A DNA stretch of 64,000 nt, taken from the NCBI RefSeq assembly GCF_001557535.2, contig NZ_CP014306.1, forward strand, positions 2,604,001 through 2,668,000, in the 5' to 3' direction. This stretch comes from Burkholderia sp. PAMC 26561 (lineage in GTDB: Bacteria > Pseudomonadota > Gammaproteobacteria > Burkholderiales > Burkholderiaceae). Below the pieces are notes generated by a model. It had not been told where the DNA came from and made no database searches. It saw only the letters and a program-made list of their open reading frames with translations. Shown here piece by piece: positions 1 through 11,455 of this stretch. The translations under genes and the position numbers were made by a program. Numbering within the stretch: the stretch's first letter is position 1; each line of letters starts with the position of its first letter.

Positions 1-267
1 CGGCTCGAACGGCGGCGATGTCCACTGCTCAAGCGGGCCGGTCGGCACCACGTCCGTGTGGCCGGCGAACGCAAGCAGCTTGCCGTCAGTGCCATCCGTG
101 CCGCGTTTAACGGCCCACAGGTTCGTGACGCCGCCCGACTCGATGGTTTCGCATTCGAAACCAATCGCCGACAAACGCTCGATCAGCACATTCTGACAGT
201 GTTGATCGTCCGGCGTGACGGACGGACGCGCGATGAGTTGTTCGGAGAGAAGAAGGGTGCCGGACAT
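1..267 (-). CDS. dapE: Succinyl-diaminopimelate desuccinylase, N-terminal part (cut by window edge)
   Basis: Partial gene of 89 codons running off the left edge, read leftward from an ATG at 267. DapE hydrolyses N-succinyl-LL-2,6-diaminopimelate in the succinylase branch of lysine and peptidoglycan synthesis. The fragment begins [21 protein letters not shown] and contains the M20-family metal-binding motif [10 protein letters not shown] near residues 68-77, followed by W and PFEP, as in DapE. It follows dapC, dapD and an arsC-like gene on the same strand, the usual DAP gene order in proteobacteria. A good intrinsic terminator ends only about 17 bases upstream of its start codon, so expression must depend on read-through or on an unrecognised promoter. 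Confidence 0.9.
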   Translation of the reverse strand, partial: MSGTLLLSEQLIARPSVTPDDQHCQNVLIERLSAIGFECETIESGGVTNLWAVKRGTDGTDGKLLAFAGHTDVVPTGPLEQWTSPPFEP

Positions 268-283
268 GGTTTCGAGCCACTTT

Positions 284-313
284 CAATAAAAATGCCGGCG
301 CGGCGGCCGGCAT
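284..313 (-). terminator. Intrinsic terminator between arsC-like gene and dapE
   Basis: Read on the minus strand, ATGCCGGC (313-306) pairs with GCCGGCAT (299-292) around a six-base loop and is followed directly by TTTTATT. It lies 68 bases past the arsC-like stop codon and just before the dapE start. The stem is perfect and G+C rich. Confidence 0.7.
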
Positions 314-381
314 GGATGATTATTCACGCAGGATTCACGCGCGCTACGATGGCGCGCGATGCTGCATGCAAAGCCGAAACT

Positions 382-744
382 TCAAACAAACAGCGTTTGG
401 TACTTTTCGGCGTCGAACCCGAGCGACTTCACGCGGCCGTTCACGACCAGCACGGGCCGCTTGATGATCGACGGCTTGTGGATCATCAATGCAATCGCGC
501 CGGCGGTCGATCCGGCTTCGTCCTTGTACGTATCCGACAAGCCGCGCCATGTCGTGCCGCGACGGTTGATCAGTTCGTCGAGCGTGACGTCCTTCAACCA
601 GTCCTGCAACAACGCCGTCGATACACCGGCCTTCTTGAAGTCGTGGAATTCGAACGGCACGTCATGTTCTTCCAGCCACACGCGCGCTTTTTTCACGGTG
701 TCGCAATTCGGAATCCCATACACGACGATCTTTTTCGCGGCCAT
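382..744 (-). CDS. ArsC/Spx-family thioredoxin-fold protein (YffB-like)
   Basis: A 120-residue protein of the ArsC/Spx family. It opens with a beta strand and the motif YGIPNCDTVKKAR, holding the single family cysteine near residue 14, and carries an RP motif (IIKRPVLV) near residue 95. The family includes glutathione-dependent arsenate reductases. However, the copy embedded in DAP clusters, as with E. coli yffB beside dapE, has no established arsenate role. It starts 3 bases after the dapD stop, so it is co-transcribed with dapD. The small size and the place in the operon suggest a housekeeping redox role, but the substrate is unknown. Confidence 0.85.
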   Translation of the reverse strand: MAAKKIVVYGIPNCDTVKKARVWLEEHDVPFEFHDFKKAGVSTALLQDWLKDVTLDELINRRGTTWRGLSDTYKDEAGSTAGAIALMIHKPSIIKRPVLVVNGRVKSLGFDAEKYQTLFV

Positions 745-747
745 GGA

Positions 748-1575
748 TCAATCGCCTCGCAGCAACTCGTTCAGACCAACCTTGGCGCGCGTCTTCGCAT
801 CGACCTTCTTCACGATCACCGCGCAGTACAGGCTGTGCGAACCGTCCTTTGAAGGCAGATTGCCCGCAACGACCACCGAACCTGCCGGAATGCGGCCGTA
901 CGTCACCGAACCGGTTTCGCGGTCATAGATCTTCGTGCTCTGGCCGAGATACACGCCCATGGAAATGACCGAATTTTCTTCGACGATCACGCCTTCCACC
1001 ACTTCCGAACGCGCGCCGATAAAGCAGTTGTCTTCGATGATCACGGGGTTTGCCTGCAGCGGTTCCAGCACGCCGCCAATCCCCACGCCGCCCGACAAGT
1101 GCACATTCTTGCCGATCTGCGCGCATGAACCGACCGTGGCCCAGGTATCGACCATCGTGCCTTCATCCACATACGCGCCAATGTTCGTGTATGACGGCAT
1201 CAGCACCACGTTCTTCGCGATGAACGAACCGCGGCGCGCAATGGCAGGCGGGACGACGCGAAAACCGCCCGCTGCGAAATCTTCAGCGGTGTAGTTGGCG
1301 AATTTCGACGGCACCTTGTCATAGAACTGGCTGTAACCGCCGGCGGGCATCGGCGCATTGTCTTCAAGACGGAACGACAGCAGCACCGCTTTCTTCAGCC
1401 ATTGATTGACCAACCATTCGCCGTTCTGCTTTTCGGCGACGCGCAGCGCGCCTTTGTCGAGTTGCTCGATTGCGTGAGCGACGGCGTCGCGTACCTCGGC
1501 GGGCGCCGCTTTCGGCGACAGCTCGGCGCGGTTTTCCCAGGCGGTATCGATGATCTGCTGAAGTTGTTGCGACAT
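748..1575 (-). CDS. dapD: 2,3,4,5-tetrahydropyridine-2,6-dicarboxylate N-succinyltransferase
   Basis: A 275-residue cytoplasmic enzyme that transfers succinyl from succinyl-CoA to tetrahydrodipicolinate in lysine and DAP synthesis. The N-terminal helical domain (about 1-100) is followed by a left-handed beta helix built of hexapeptide repeats. Recognisable segments are [39 protein letters not shown] and [16 protein letters not shown], the conserved DapD core, and the length is normal. It lies downstream of dapC and directly upstream of the arsC-like gene on the same strand. Confidence 0.97.
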   Translation of the reverse strand: MSQQLQQIIDTAWENRAELSPKAAPAEVRDAVAHAIEQLDKGALRVAEKQNGEWLVNQWLKKAVLLSFRLEDNAPMPAGGYSQFYDKVPSKFANYTAEDFAAGGFRVVPPAIARRGSFIAKNVVLMPSYTNIGAYVDEGTMVDTWATVGSCAQIGKNVHLSGGVGIGGVLEPLQANPVIIEDNCFIGARSEVVEGVIVEENSVISMGVYLGQSTKIYDRETGSVTYGRIPAGSVVVAGNLPSKDGSHSLYCAVIVKKVDAKTRAKVGLNELLRGD

Positions 1576-1614
1576 GGTCGTGACTTAAAGTGAGTGCTGA
1601 GATTAAGGAGGGAT

Positions 1615-2826
1615 CTAGCGGTCCAGCGAGCGGCAGAAATCCACGATTCGCTGTGCGCCTTCCACGCATTCGTCGACATCCGCGACCAGCGCAATGCGGA
1701 TAAAACCGCTGCCGGGATTCGTGCCGTGGGCATCGCGTGCCAGGAACGAGCCCGGCAAAACCGTCACATTATAGTCGGCGTAAAGGCGTGCGGCGAACTC
1801 GGTGTCCGAGAGGCCGGTGCGCGCTACGTTCGCCCAAAGGTAGAACGCGGCGTCGGGCAGGCGCACGTCAAGCACCTCGGCGAGCATGGGCGTCACCGTC
1901 GTGAATTTCTTCAGGTAGAGCGCGCGGTTTTCGCGAACGTGCGCCTCGTCTTTCCACGCGACGGCGCTCGCTGCCTGGAACATGGGCGAGAGCGCGGCGC
2001 CGTGATACGTGCGATAGAGCAGGAATTGCTTGAGGATGGCCGCGTCGCCGGCGACAAAGCCCGAGCGCATGCCGGGCACGTTCGAACGCTTGGACAGGCT
2101 CGACAACATTACCAGGCGCTCAAACCCGCGCCCGAGCTTGTGCGCCGCTTCCAGGCCGCCAAGCGGCGGGGCGGCTTCGTCGAAATAGATCTCGGAATAG
2201 CATTCGTCGGATGCGATCACGAAGCCATGGCGATCCGACAACGCGAACAGTTCGCGCCAGTCGTCGAGTGTGAGCACGGCGCCAGTCGGGTTGCCCGGCG
2301 AGCAGACGAAAAGCAACTGCGTGCGCGCCCAGATGGCGTCCGGTACGGCCGAGTAATCGCAGGCGAAATTGCGCGCCGGATCGCTGTTCACGAAATACGG
2401 CTCGGCGCCGGCCAGCAACGCCGCGCCTTCGTAGATTTGATAAAACGGATTCGGGCACACCACGACCGGCGGTTCGGCGGCGCTACGGCTGTCGATCACC
2501 GTCTGAGCCAGCGAAAACAGGGCCTCCCGTGAGCCGGAAACCGGCAGCACCTCGGTGGCGGCGCTGACAGCGGGAAGCAAGTAACGTTGCCTGGTCCATT
2601 CCGCAATCGCCTGCCGCAACGGCTCGCTCCCGGCGGTGGCCGGATAGGAAGCCAGCCCCGCCATGGCATTGACAACAGCTTCGCGGATCAGCGCGGGCGT
2701 GGCATGTTTCGGCTCGCCGATGCCAAAGCTGACCGGTGAGAAATCCGCCCGCGGCGTGACGCCCTTGAACAGCGCGCGCAGCTTTTCGAACGGATACGGC
2801 TGAAGTTTCTGGAGAAGTGGATTCAC
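1615..2826 (-). CDS. dapC: Succinyldiaminopimelate transaminase
   Basis: A 403-residue PLP-dependent aminotransferase of fold type I, which converts N-succinyl-2-amino-6-ketopimelate to succinyl-DAP. The PLP lysine lies in SLSKRSNVPGMRSGF, with the cofactor-binding segments NPTGAVL and ASDECYSEIYFDE upstream. I use the GTG at 2826, which gives the N-terminus VNPLLQKLQPYPFEKL typical of Burkholderia DapC. It is the first gene of the leftward DAP group, 39 bases upstream of dapD. A TATAAT element lies about 65 bases upstream on the minus strand. Confidence 0.95.
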   Translation of the reverse strand: MNPLLQKLQPYPFEKLRALFKGVTPRADFSPVSFGIGEPKHATPALIREAVVNAMAGLASYPATAGSEPLRQAIAEWTRQRYLLPAVSAATEVLPVSGSREALFSLAQTVIDSRSAAEPPVVVCPNPFYQIYEGAALLAGAEPYFVNSDPARNFACDYSAVPDAIWARTQLLFVCSPGNPTGAVLTLDDWRELFALSDRHGFVIASDECYSEIYFDEAAPPLGGLEAAHKLGRGFERLVMLSSLSKRSNVPGMRSGFVAGDAAILKQFLLYRTYHGAALSPMFQAASAVAWKDEAHVRENRALYLKKFTTVTPMLAEVLDVRLPDAAFYLWANVARTGLSDTEFAARLYADYNVTVLPGSFLARDAHGTNPGSGFIRIALVADVDECVEGAQRIVDFCRSLDR

Positions 2827-3207
2827 GGCTTGGTCGATGCCCTGGGGTTCATGCGTCAGGTCGCGGCTGACAGTGAGACAACAAGGCTGCGATTATATCC
2901 CGGGGCGCTTTCCCGGCGGCCCTGCAACTTCAATGGCGGGGCCATTCGGACTAGAAAAACGCCCGCTGACCTGCCTGGTCGATTGCCGATAAAAGACATA
3001 CACAAAGCGTCCGCCTTGAGCGAAAAGAAATCATTCCGCGCGATGGTATGATTGTCATCGTTCGCCGGGCAGTGTCTTGATCAAGGGTCCAGCCCGCGCC
3101 GCCCGAGCGTTTTCGACCGGCGTCTTACGCCCTCCGCTGCACGGACATGCGTGCACACGAGGTTCGCCGGCCCGTTTCCAGCATTCATTTCAATCAGCGA
3201 TATCGCC
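2827..3207. other. Divergent intergenic region between dapC and smc
   Basis: About 380 bases with no convincing gene. It must hold promoters for dapC (leftward) and smc (rightward). A minus-strand TATAAT lies at 2892-2897 and a plus-strand TATGAT at 3047-3052, but neither has a good -35 partner at normal spacing. The open frame that runs through 3052-3207 into smc is not counted as coding because the smc homology starts at the GTG at 3208. Confidence 0.5.
2892..2897 (-). promoter_or_regulatory. Candidate -10 element for dapC
   Basis: A perfect TATAAT on the minus strand, about 65 bases upstream of the dapC GTG. No recognisable -35 hexamer lies 16-18 bases further upstream, so this is only a candidate. 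Confidence 0.35.
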
Positions 3208-6200
3208 GTGCGTCTGACCTCGATAAAACTCGCTGGCTTCAAGTCCTTCGTCGATCCCACCCATTTCCAGGTCCCAGGCCAGCTTGTCGGCGTGGTCGGC
3301 CCGAATGGCTGCGGCAAGTCCAACATCATCGACGCCGTGCGCTGGGTGCTCGGCGAATCGCGCGCCTCCGAGCTGCGCGGCGAGTCGATGCAGGACGTGA
3401 TCTTCAACGGTTCCACCGCGCGCAAGCCGGGCAGCCGGGCCAGCGTCGAACTGATCTTCGATAACGCCGACGGCCGCGCCGCCGGGCAGTGGGGCACCTA
3501 CGCCGAAATCGCCGTCAAGCGCGTACTCACGCGCGACGGTACCTCCAGCTACTACATCAACAACCTGCCCGCCCGCCGCCGCGATATCCAGGACATTTTC
3601 CTGGGTACGGGCCTTGGGCCGCGTGCGTACGCGATCATCGGGCAGGGCATGATCGCGCGGATCATCGAGGCGAAGCCCGAAGAACTGCGCGTGTTCCTGG
3701 AAGAGGCCGCGGGGGTATCGAAGTACAAGGAGCGCCGGCGCGAGACCGAAAACCGCTTGCACGACACCCGCGAAAACCTGACCCGCGTGGAAGATATCGT
3801 GCGCGAGCTGAGCGCGAACCTCGAGAAGCTCGAAGCGCAGGCAATCGTCGCGACGAAATACAAGACCTTGCAGGCCGATGGCGAGGAAAAGCAGCGGCTC
3901 TTGTGGCTTTTGCGCAAGAACGAGGCGGGCAACGAGTCCGAGCGTCAGCAGCGTGCAATCAGCGACGCGCAGATCGAACTCGAATCGCAAACCGCGAAGC
4001 TGCGCGAAGTCGAAGCACAACTTGAAACGCTGCGCGTGGCGCACTACAGCGCAAGCGACGCCATGCAAGGCGCTCAGGGCGCGCTCTACGAAGCGAATGC
4101 CGAAGTCAGCAAGCTCGAGGCGGAAATTCGCTTTATCGTCGAATCGCGTAATCGCGTGCAGGCGCAGATCGCCGCGTTGACCGCGCAGCGCGAGCAATGG
4201 CAGATGCAGGCCGGGAAAGCGCGCGGCGAGATCGACGACGCTGAAGAAGCACTGGCTGTCGGCGAGGAAAAGGCGGCCATCGCGCAGGAAACGGCGGCTG
4301 CGAAACAGGACGAATTGCCTGCGCTCGAAGCGCGTTTTCGCGATGCACAGACCGGATTGAACGACGAACGCGCGACCATTGCGCGCACGGAGCAGGCGTT
4401 GAAGCTGGAGGCCGCGCATCAGCGCAATGCCGACCAGCAACTGCAGCAATTGCAGCAGCGCCACGAACGCCTGAAAAGCGAAGCGGGCGGCCTGGATGCG
4501 CCCGACGAAGCGCAGCTCGAAGAGTTGCGCATGCAAATGGCCGAGCACGAGGAAATCCTCGCAGAGGCCCAAGCGCGTCTCGCCGATGCACAGGACATGG
4601 TCCCGCGTCTGGACGGTGAACGGCGGGCCGCGCAGGAGAAAGTGCAAGCCGAAAGCGCCCAGATTCACCAGCTCGAAGCGCGGCTCGCGGCGCTCAGGCA
4701 GTTGCAGGAAAACGTCCAGACCGAGGGCAAGATCCAGCCGTGGCTCGACAAGCACGAACTCGGTTCGCTGCCGCGTCTTTGGAAGAAGCTGCATGTGGAA
4801 GCCGGCTGGGAAACGGCGCTGGAATCGGTGCTGCGGGAACGGATCGCGGCGCTGGAAGTGTCGAATCTCGATTGGGTGAAGGCGTTCGCCACCGACGCGC
4901 CGCCGGCCAAGCTCGCGTTCTACGCGCCGCCGAATGCCGGCCCAGCGCAGGAAACGCCCGCGGGTTTGCGGCCGCTCCTGGGGCTGATCCGTATTGACGA
5001 CGCGGGTTTGCGGGCCGTGCTGACCGACTGGCTGGCCCAGGTGTTCGTCGCCGATGACATCGCCCAGGCGCTTTCCACGCGCGCTCAATTGCCCGATGGC
5101 GGCGCGTTCGTGGTGAAGGCCGGGCACGTGGTAACGCGGGTCGGCGTGCAGCTTTACGCGGCCGACTCCGAGCAGGCCGGCATGCTCGCACGCCAGCACG
5201 AAATCGAAAACCTGACGAAGCAGGTCCGCGCCCAGGCGTTGCTCGCCGACGAAGCCAAAGCCGCCGCCGTTCGCGCGGAAGCGGCGCACACGCAGGCATC
5301 GGGGGCGCTCGGCGACGCACGTTCGGCCGCTGAACGCGCGACCCAGCGCGTGCACGCGCTGCAAATGGACGTGCTGAAGCTCACGCAGGCGCACGATCGC
5401 TACATGCAGCGCAGCACGCAAATCCGTGAAGAACTCGCAGAAATCACGGCGCAAATCGATGAACAACGCGCTTTGCGCGCCGAATCGGAAGCGAACTTCG
5501 AGCGCCATGACGGCGAGCTTGCTGAATTGCAGGCGCGTTTCGAAGACAACCAGCTTGCGTTTGAAGCACTCGACGAAGCGTTGACCAACGCCCGTCAGGA
5601 AGCGCGCGATCTGGAGCGCGCGGCTACCGACGCCAGCTTCGCGGCGCGCGGGCTTGCGGCGAAGATCGAGGAATATCGGCGCAATATCGAAACAGCGAAA
5701 GAGCAGAGCGAACGTGTTGCAGGCGCCCTCGAAGATGCGCGTGCCGAGCTCGAAACCATCAACGAGCAAACGGCGCACACCGGCTTGCAAGACGCGCTCG
5801 AATTGCGCGCGGCCAGGGAAGAGGCGCTGCAGTCAACGCGTATCGAACTGGACGATCTCACCGCGCGTCTACGTCAGGCAGACGAGCTTCGGCTGATCGC
5901 CGAGCGTTCGTTGCAGCCGCTGCGCGACAAGATCAGCGAGTTGCAGTTGAAAGAGCAGGCCGCGCGCATCAGCGGCGAGCAGTTCGTCGAGCAACTGGCG
6001 GCCGCCGGCGTGGACGAAGCCGATCTGCAGGCCAAGCTCACGCCGGACATGAAGCCTTCGTACCTGCAAGGCGAAGTCACGCGTCTGAATAACGCGATCG
6101 CGGCGCTTGGCGCGGTCAACATGGCGGCGCTCGACGAACTCGCGGCGGCGAGCGAGCGCAAGTCGTTCCTCGATTCGCAATCGGCGGATCTGAACGACGC

Positions 6201-6723
6201 CATCGGCACGCTGGAAGACGCGATCCACAAGATCGACCAGGAAACGCGCTCATTGTTGCAAGGCACGTTCGACGAGGTCAACCGTCATTTCGGCGAGCTG
6301 TTCCCGCGTCTCTTCGGTGGCGGTCAGGCGAAGCTCGTCATGACGGGCGATGAAATTCTCGATGCCGGCGTGCAGGTTCTCGCACAGCCGCCCGGCAAGA
6401 AGAATTCGACCATCCACCTGCTTTCGGGCGGTGAAAAGGCGCTGACGGCGACCGCGCTCGTGTTCGCCATGTTCCAGTTGAATCCGGCGCCGTTCTGCTT
6501 GCTGGACGAAGTCGACGCGCCACTCGACGATGCCAACACGGAACGCTTCGCGAACCTCGTCCGGGCGATGTCGGAGAAGACGCAGTTCCTCTTCATCTCG
6601 CACAACAAGATCGCGATGGAAATGGCGCAGCAACTGATCGGCGTGACGATGCAGGAACAGGGTGTATCGCGGATTGTTGCCGTGGATATGGAATCTGCGG
6701 CGGGTTTCGCCCAGAATGCATGA
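3208..6723 (+). CDS. smc: Chromosome segregation protein SMC
   Basis: A 1171-residue SMC ATPase that, with ScpA and ScpB, compacts and orients the nascent chromosome. The start is the GTG at 3208, giving VRLTSIKLAGFKSFVDP, the conserved SMC N-terminus; the frame upstream has no homology. Walker A GPNGCGKS is at residues 31-38. Long Gln/Glu/Ala-rich coiled coils flank a hinge near 510-640. The C-terminal head has the signature HLLSGGEKALTATALVFA and Walker B FCLLDEVDAPLDDAN. Length is normal. It is the first gene of the smc-zipA-ligA-def group, an order typical of Burkholderiaceae. Confidence 0.97.
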   Translation: MRLTSIKLAGFKSFVDPTHFQVPGQLVGVVGPNGCGKSNIIDAVRWVLGESRASELRGESMQDVIFNGSTARKPGSRASVELIFDNADGRAAGQWGTYAEIAVKRVLTRDGTSSYYINNLPARRRDIQDIFLGTGLGPRAYAIIGQGMIARIIEAKPEELRVFLEEAAGVSKYKERRRETENRLHDTRENLTRVEDIVRELSANLEKLEAQAIVATKYKTLQADGEEKQRLLWLLRKNEAGNESERQQRAISDAQIELESQTAKLREVEAQLETLRVAHYSASDAMQGAQGALYEANAEVSKLEAEIRFIVESRNRVQAQIAALTAQREQWQMQAGKARGEIDDAEEALAVGEEKAAIAQETAAAKQDELPALEARFRDAQTGLNDERATIARTEQALKLEAAHQRNADQQLQQLQQRHERLKSEAGGLDAPDEAQLEELRMQMAEHEEILAEAQARLADAQDMVPRLDGERRAAQEKVQAESAQIHQLEARLAALRQLQENVQTEGKIQPWLDKHELGSLPRLWKKLHVEAGWETALESVLRERIAALEVSNLDWVKAFATDAPPAKLAFYAPPNAGPAQETPAGLRPLLGLIRIDDAGLRAVLTDWLAQVFVADDIAQALSTRAQLPDGGAFVVKAGHVVTRVGVQLYAADSEQAGMLARQHEIENLTKQVRAQALLADEAKAAAVRAEAAHTQASGALGDARSAAERATQRVHALQMDVLKLTQAHDRYMQRSTQIREELAEITAQIDEQRALRAESEANFERHDGELAELQARFEDNQLAFEALDEALTNARQEARDLERAATDASFAARGLAAKIEEYRRNIETAKEQSERVAGALEDARAELETINEQTAHTGLQDALELRAAREEALQSTRIELDDLTARLRQADELRLIAERSLQPLRDKISELQLKEQAARISGEQFVEQLAAAGVDEADLQAKLTPDMKPSYLQGEVTRLNNAIAALGAVNMAALDELAAASERKSFLDSQSADLNDAIGTLEDAIHKIDQETRSLLQGTFDEVNRHFGELFPRLFGGGQAKLVMTGDEILDAGVQVLAQPPGKKNSTIHLLSGGEKALTATALVFAMFQLNPAPFCLLDEVDAPLDDANTERFANLVRAMSEKTQFLFISHNKIAMEMAQQLIGVTMQEQGVSRIVAVDMESAAGFAQNA

Positions 6724-6775
6724 ACGTTTCGCCGGAGCGCGGATTGATGCACTTCCGGCGATCAAAACAGAGTGA

Positions 6776-6800
6776 AGAACCGGTCCGGCAGGCCGGTTCT
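6776..6800 (+). repeat. Hairpin in the smc-zipA gap
   Basis: AGAACCGG pairs perfectly with CCGGTTCT around a nine-base loop. There is no T-run on either side, so it is not a standard intrinsic terminator. It may be an RNA-processing or pausing hairpin in the 240-base gap, where I see nothing else. Confidence 0.4.
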
Positions 6801-6963
6801 GGCGCGTCAGGCGCGGAGTGGCGAACGGGGTTCGATTTGTGAATCCTGATGCGGCGCAGATCGCGGGGCGTAATTCAATACAAGCGCTGGACACGGGTAG
6901 CGGCAGCTTAAAGGGCGCCGCTCGGCATGAAACAGCGCAAACAGAAAGTATGACGGAGCGTGC

Positions 6964-8211
6964 ATGGACGAGTTGACACTCGGGTTGATCGGGGCAGGAG
7001 CCGTGGTGGTGGGCGGCGTGGTGGTCTACAACGCGTGGCAGGGCGCAAAAGTGCGCCGCAAGATGCCCCGTCCAATGCCTGAGGAAGCGGCGGAATCGCT
7101 CGCCCGGCAGGATACGGAGGACGAGCAGCCGTTCATTGAACCGACGCGCCCGGTACGGCGCGAGCCCGCAATCGGCGAGGCTGACAGAACCGACACGCCG
7201 GACTCACGCGTGGAACCGAGTTTCGGCGGCACCGGGCCGCTGTCCACGGTTGCGCCGGCGGACACGGCCGTGGATATCCAGGCCGAATCGACTTCGGTGA
7301 ATGGCGACTTCGAGGAACCGGATTCGCCCTCCATCATTGCCGATGACGACGAACCGGTGCTGCCGGCCGCGACCACCATTTCTTCGGCGCCGCCGGCTAT
7401 CGTGGATCGCCGGATCGATTGCGTTGTGCCAATTCGCCTTGTCGCACCCATTGCCGGCGACAAGCTGATTCCGAGCGCACAGAAGCTGCGGCGCGCGGGC
7501 GCGAAACCGGTACACATCGAAGGCAAGCCGGAAGGCGGCACGACGTGGGAATTGCTCAAGAACGGCGCACGCTACGAGGAATTGCGTGCAGCGGCCCAGC
7601 TTGCCAATCGCGGCGGCCCGCTGAATGAACTCGAGTTTTCCGAGTTCGTGACGGGCGTACAGCGTTTCGCCGACGGAATCGACGGTTCGCCCGAATTCCC
7701 CGACATGCTCGAAACAGTCGGAATGGCGCGTGAGCTCGACGCGTTCGCGGCCCAATGCGACGCTCAGTTGTCCATCAATATTCTCTCTGACGGCGCGCCC
7801 TGGTCGGCCAACTACGTGCAGGCGGTGGCGTCGCAGGACGGCTTGCTGCTTTCACGCGACGGCACGCGCTTCGTCAAGCTCGACGCACGCCAGAACCCGG
7901 TTTTCATGCTGCTTTTCGGCGATACCAACTTCCTGCGCGACGACCTGACCTACAAGGGCGGCCAGATGATCACGCTGGTGCTGGACGTGCCGGTCGCCGA
8001 CGAAGACATCCTGCCGTTTCGCCTCATGTGCGACTACGCAAAATCGCTGTCCGAGCGCATTGGCGCAAGGGTGGTGGACGATCAGCGCCGGCCGCTGCCG
8101 GAAAGCTCGCTGCTCGCCATCGAAAAACAGTTGATGACGCTCTACGCGAAGCTTGAGCAAGCCGGCATTCCCGCGGGCTCGCCCGCCACGCGGCGCTTGT
8201 TCAGCCAATAA
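6964..8211 (+). CDS. zipA: Cell division protein ZipA
   Basis: A 415-residue membrane-anchored FtsZ-binding protein. One N-terminal transmembrane segment (about residues 5-24, LGLIGAGAVVVGGVVVY) is followed by a basic stretch (KVRRKMPRP). A long acidic, proline-rich linker (about 40-150) then leads to a globular C-terminal FtsZ-binding domain (about 260-400) containing the pattern LVLDVP and MCDYAKSLSERIGARVVDD. ZipA tethers FtsZ filaments to the inner membrane and stabilises the Z ring. Family assignment rests on this architecture and on the position between smc and ligA, which is conserved in Burkholderia; the primary sequence of ZipA is weakly conserved. Confidence 0.88.
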   Translation: MDELTLGLIGAGAVVVGGVVVYNAWQGAKVRRKMPRPMPEEAAESLARQDTEDEQPFIEPTRPVRREPAIGEADRTDTPDSRVEPSFGGTGPLSTVAPADTAVDIQAESTSVNGDFEEPDSPSIIADDDEPVLPAATTISSAPPAIVDRRIDCVVPIRLVAPIAGDKLIPSAQKLRRAGAKPVHIEGKPEGGTTWELLKNGARYEELRAAAQLANRGGPLNELEFSEFVTGVQRFADGIDGSPEFPDMLETVGMARELDAFAAQCDAQLSINILSDGAPWSANYVQAVASQDGLLLSRDGTRFVKLDARQNPVFMLLFGDTNFLRDDLTYKGGQMITLVLDVPVADEDILPFRLMCDYAKSLSERIGARVVDDQRRPLPESSLLAIEKQLMTLYAKLEQAGIPAGSPATRRLFSQ

Positions 8212-8295
8212 AGCTTACCGCAGCGGCGCGGCATTGCCGAATCAATTTCGGAGGCATCGGCCATTCGGCCGATGCCACGATCAGCCGTTCTCTGA

Positions 8296-10970
<2,675 letters not shown>

Positions 10971-10981
10971 AAGTCGTCACT

Positions 10982-11018
10982 GGCAGCCCGTGGAATTGCT
11001 TTGAATCGACGGGCTGCC
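10982..11018. terminator. Hairpin between convergent def and ParB-like gene
   Basis: GGCAGCCCGT (10982-10991) pairs perfectly with ACGGGCTGCC (11009-11018), a ten-base stem with a 17-base loop. It lies 11 bases after the def stop, between two convergent genes. The following T-run is poor, so termination efficiency is uncertain. Confidence 0.5.
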
Positions 11019-11026
11019 GACGGGTT

Positions 11027-11263
11027 TCAGGCAAAGCTCTTATTGCCCGAAGCCGTCTCCGGCTGACGAAACAGCTTGATATGTTCCGGATTTGCCGATG
11101 CCTGCAAGCGCCCATCCGGCAAACGCGCAATGACGACTTCGCCAATGCCCGGGCTCATTACCACGACTTCGTCGCGCAACGCGAGCAGTGCGTCGAGGCG
11201 ACGTCGGCCGCTGACGATTTCGAGGCCGGTTTTTGTTTCGCGAACAATGATCTCAACGGACAT
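11027..11263 (-). CDS. Small ParB/nuclease-like domain protein, function unknown
   Basis: A 78-residue protein. The chosen ATG at 11263 has GGAG eight bases upstream, and translation gives MSVEIIVRETKTGLEIVSGRRR. The segment GLEIVSGRRRLDALLAL resembles the core of the ParB N-terminal domain (compare YEIVxGERRxxAA), but the protein is far shorter than ParB and has no DNA-binding helix-turn-helix. It stands alone, convergent with def. No function can be assigned; it may be a lone ParB-like fold or a coincidental motif. Confidence 0.6.
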   Translation of the reverse strand: MSVEIIVRETKTGLEIVSGRRRLDALLALRDEVVVMSPGIGEVVIARLPDGRLQASANPEHIKLFRQPETASGNKSFA

Positions 11264-11372
11264 GGCAATTCTCCAGTGGCTTTTGCAAGGCACACGCGCG
11301 GCGGAGCGGTAAATTGCACGTGTACCTGCCTAACGGTCATCAGTCATATTTTCTTTAACCAAAATATTGGCC

Positions 11373-11415
11373 AAAAAAAATCGATGTGATCAGCGGGTGC
11401 TGTTCACATCGATTT
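11373..11415 (-). terminator. Strong intrinsic terminator after the pseudouridine synthase gene
   Basis: On the minus strand a perfect 12-base stem (AAATCGATGTGA, pairing 11415-11404 with 11389-11378) with a 14-base loop is followed by an uninterrupted T-run. It lies 40 bases past the stop codon at 11456 and ends the glnD-pseudouridine synthase transcript. Confidence 0.9.
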
Positions 11416-11455
11416 GTGCGGATTCCGTCGTTTTTTCGCGACGTTATCTATCAGA

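Noticed and set aside
3190..5790. An 866-codon reading frame opposite smc
   Set aside because: High G+C codon usage leaves the opposite strand open. The frame has no recognisable motif and covers strongly conserved SMC sequence.
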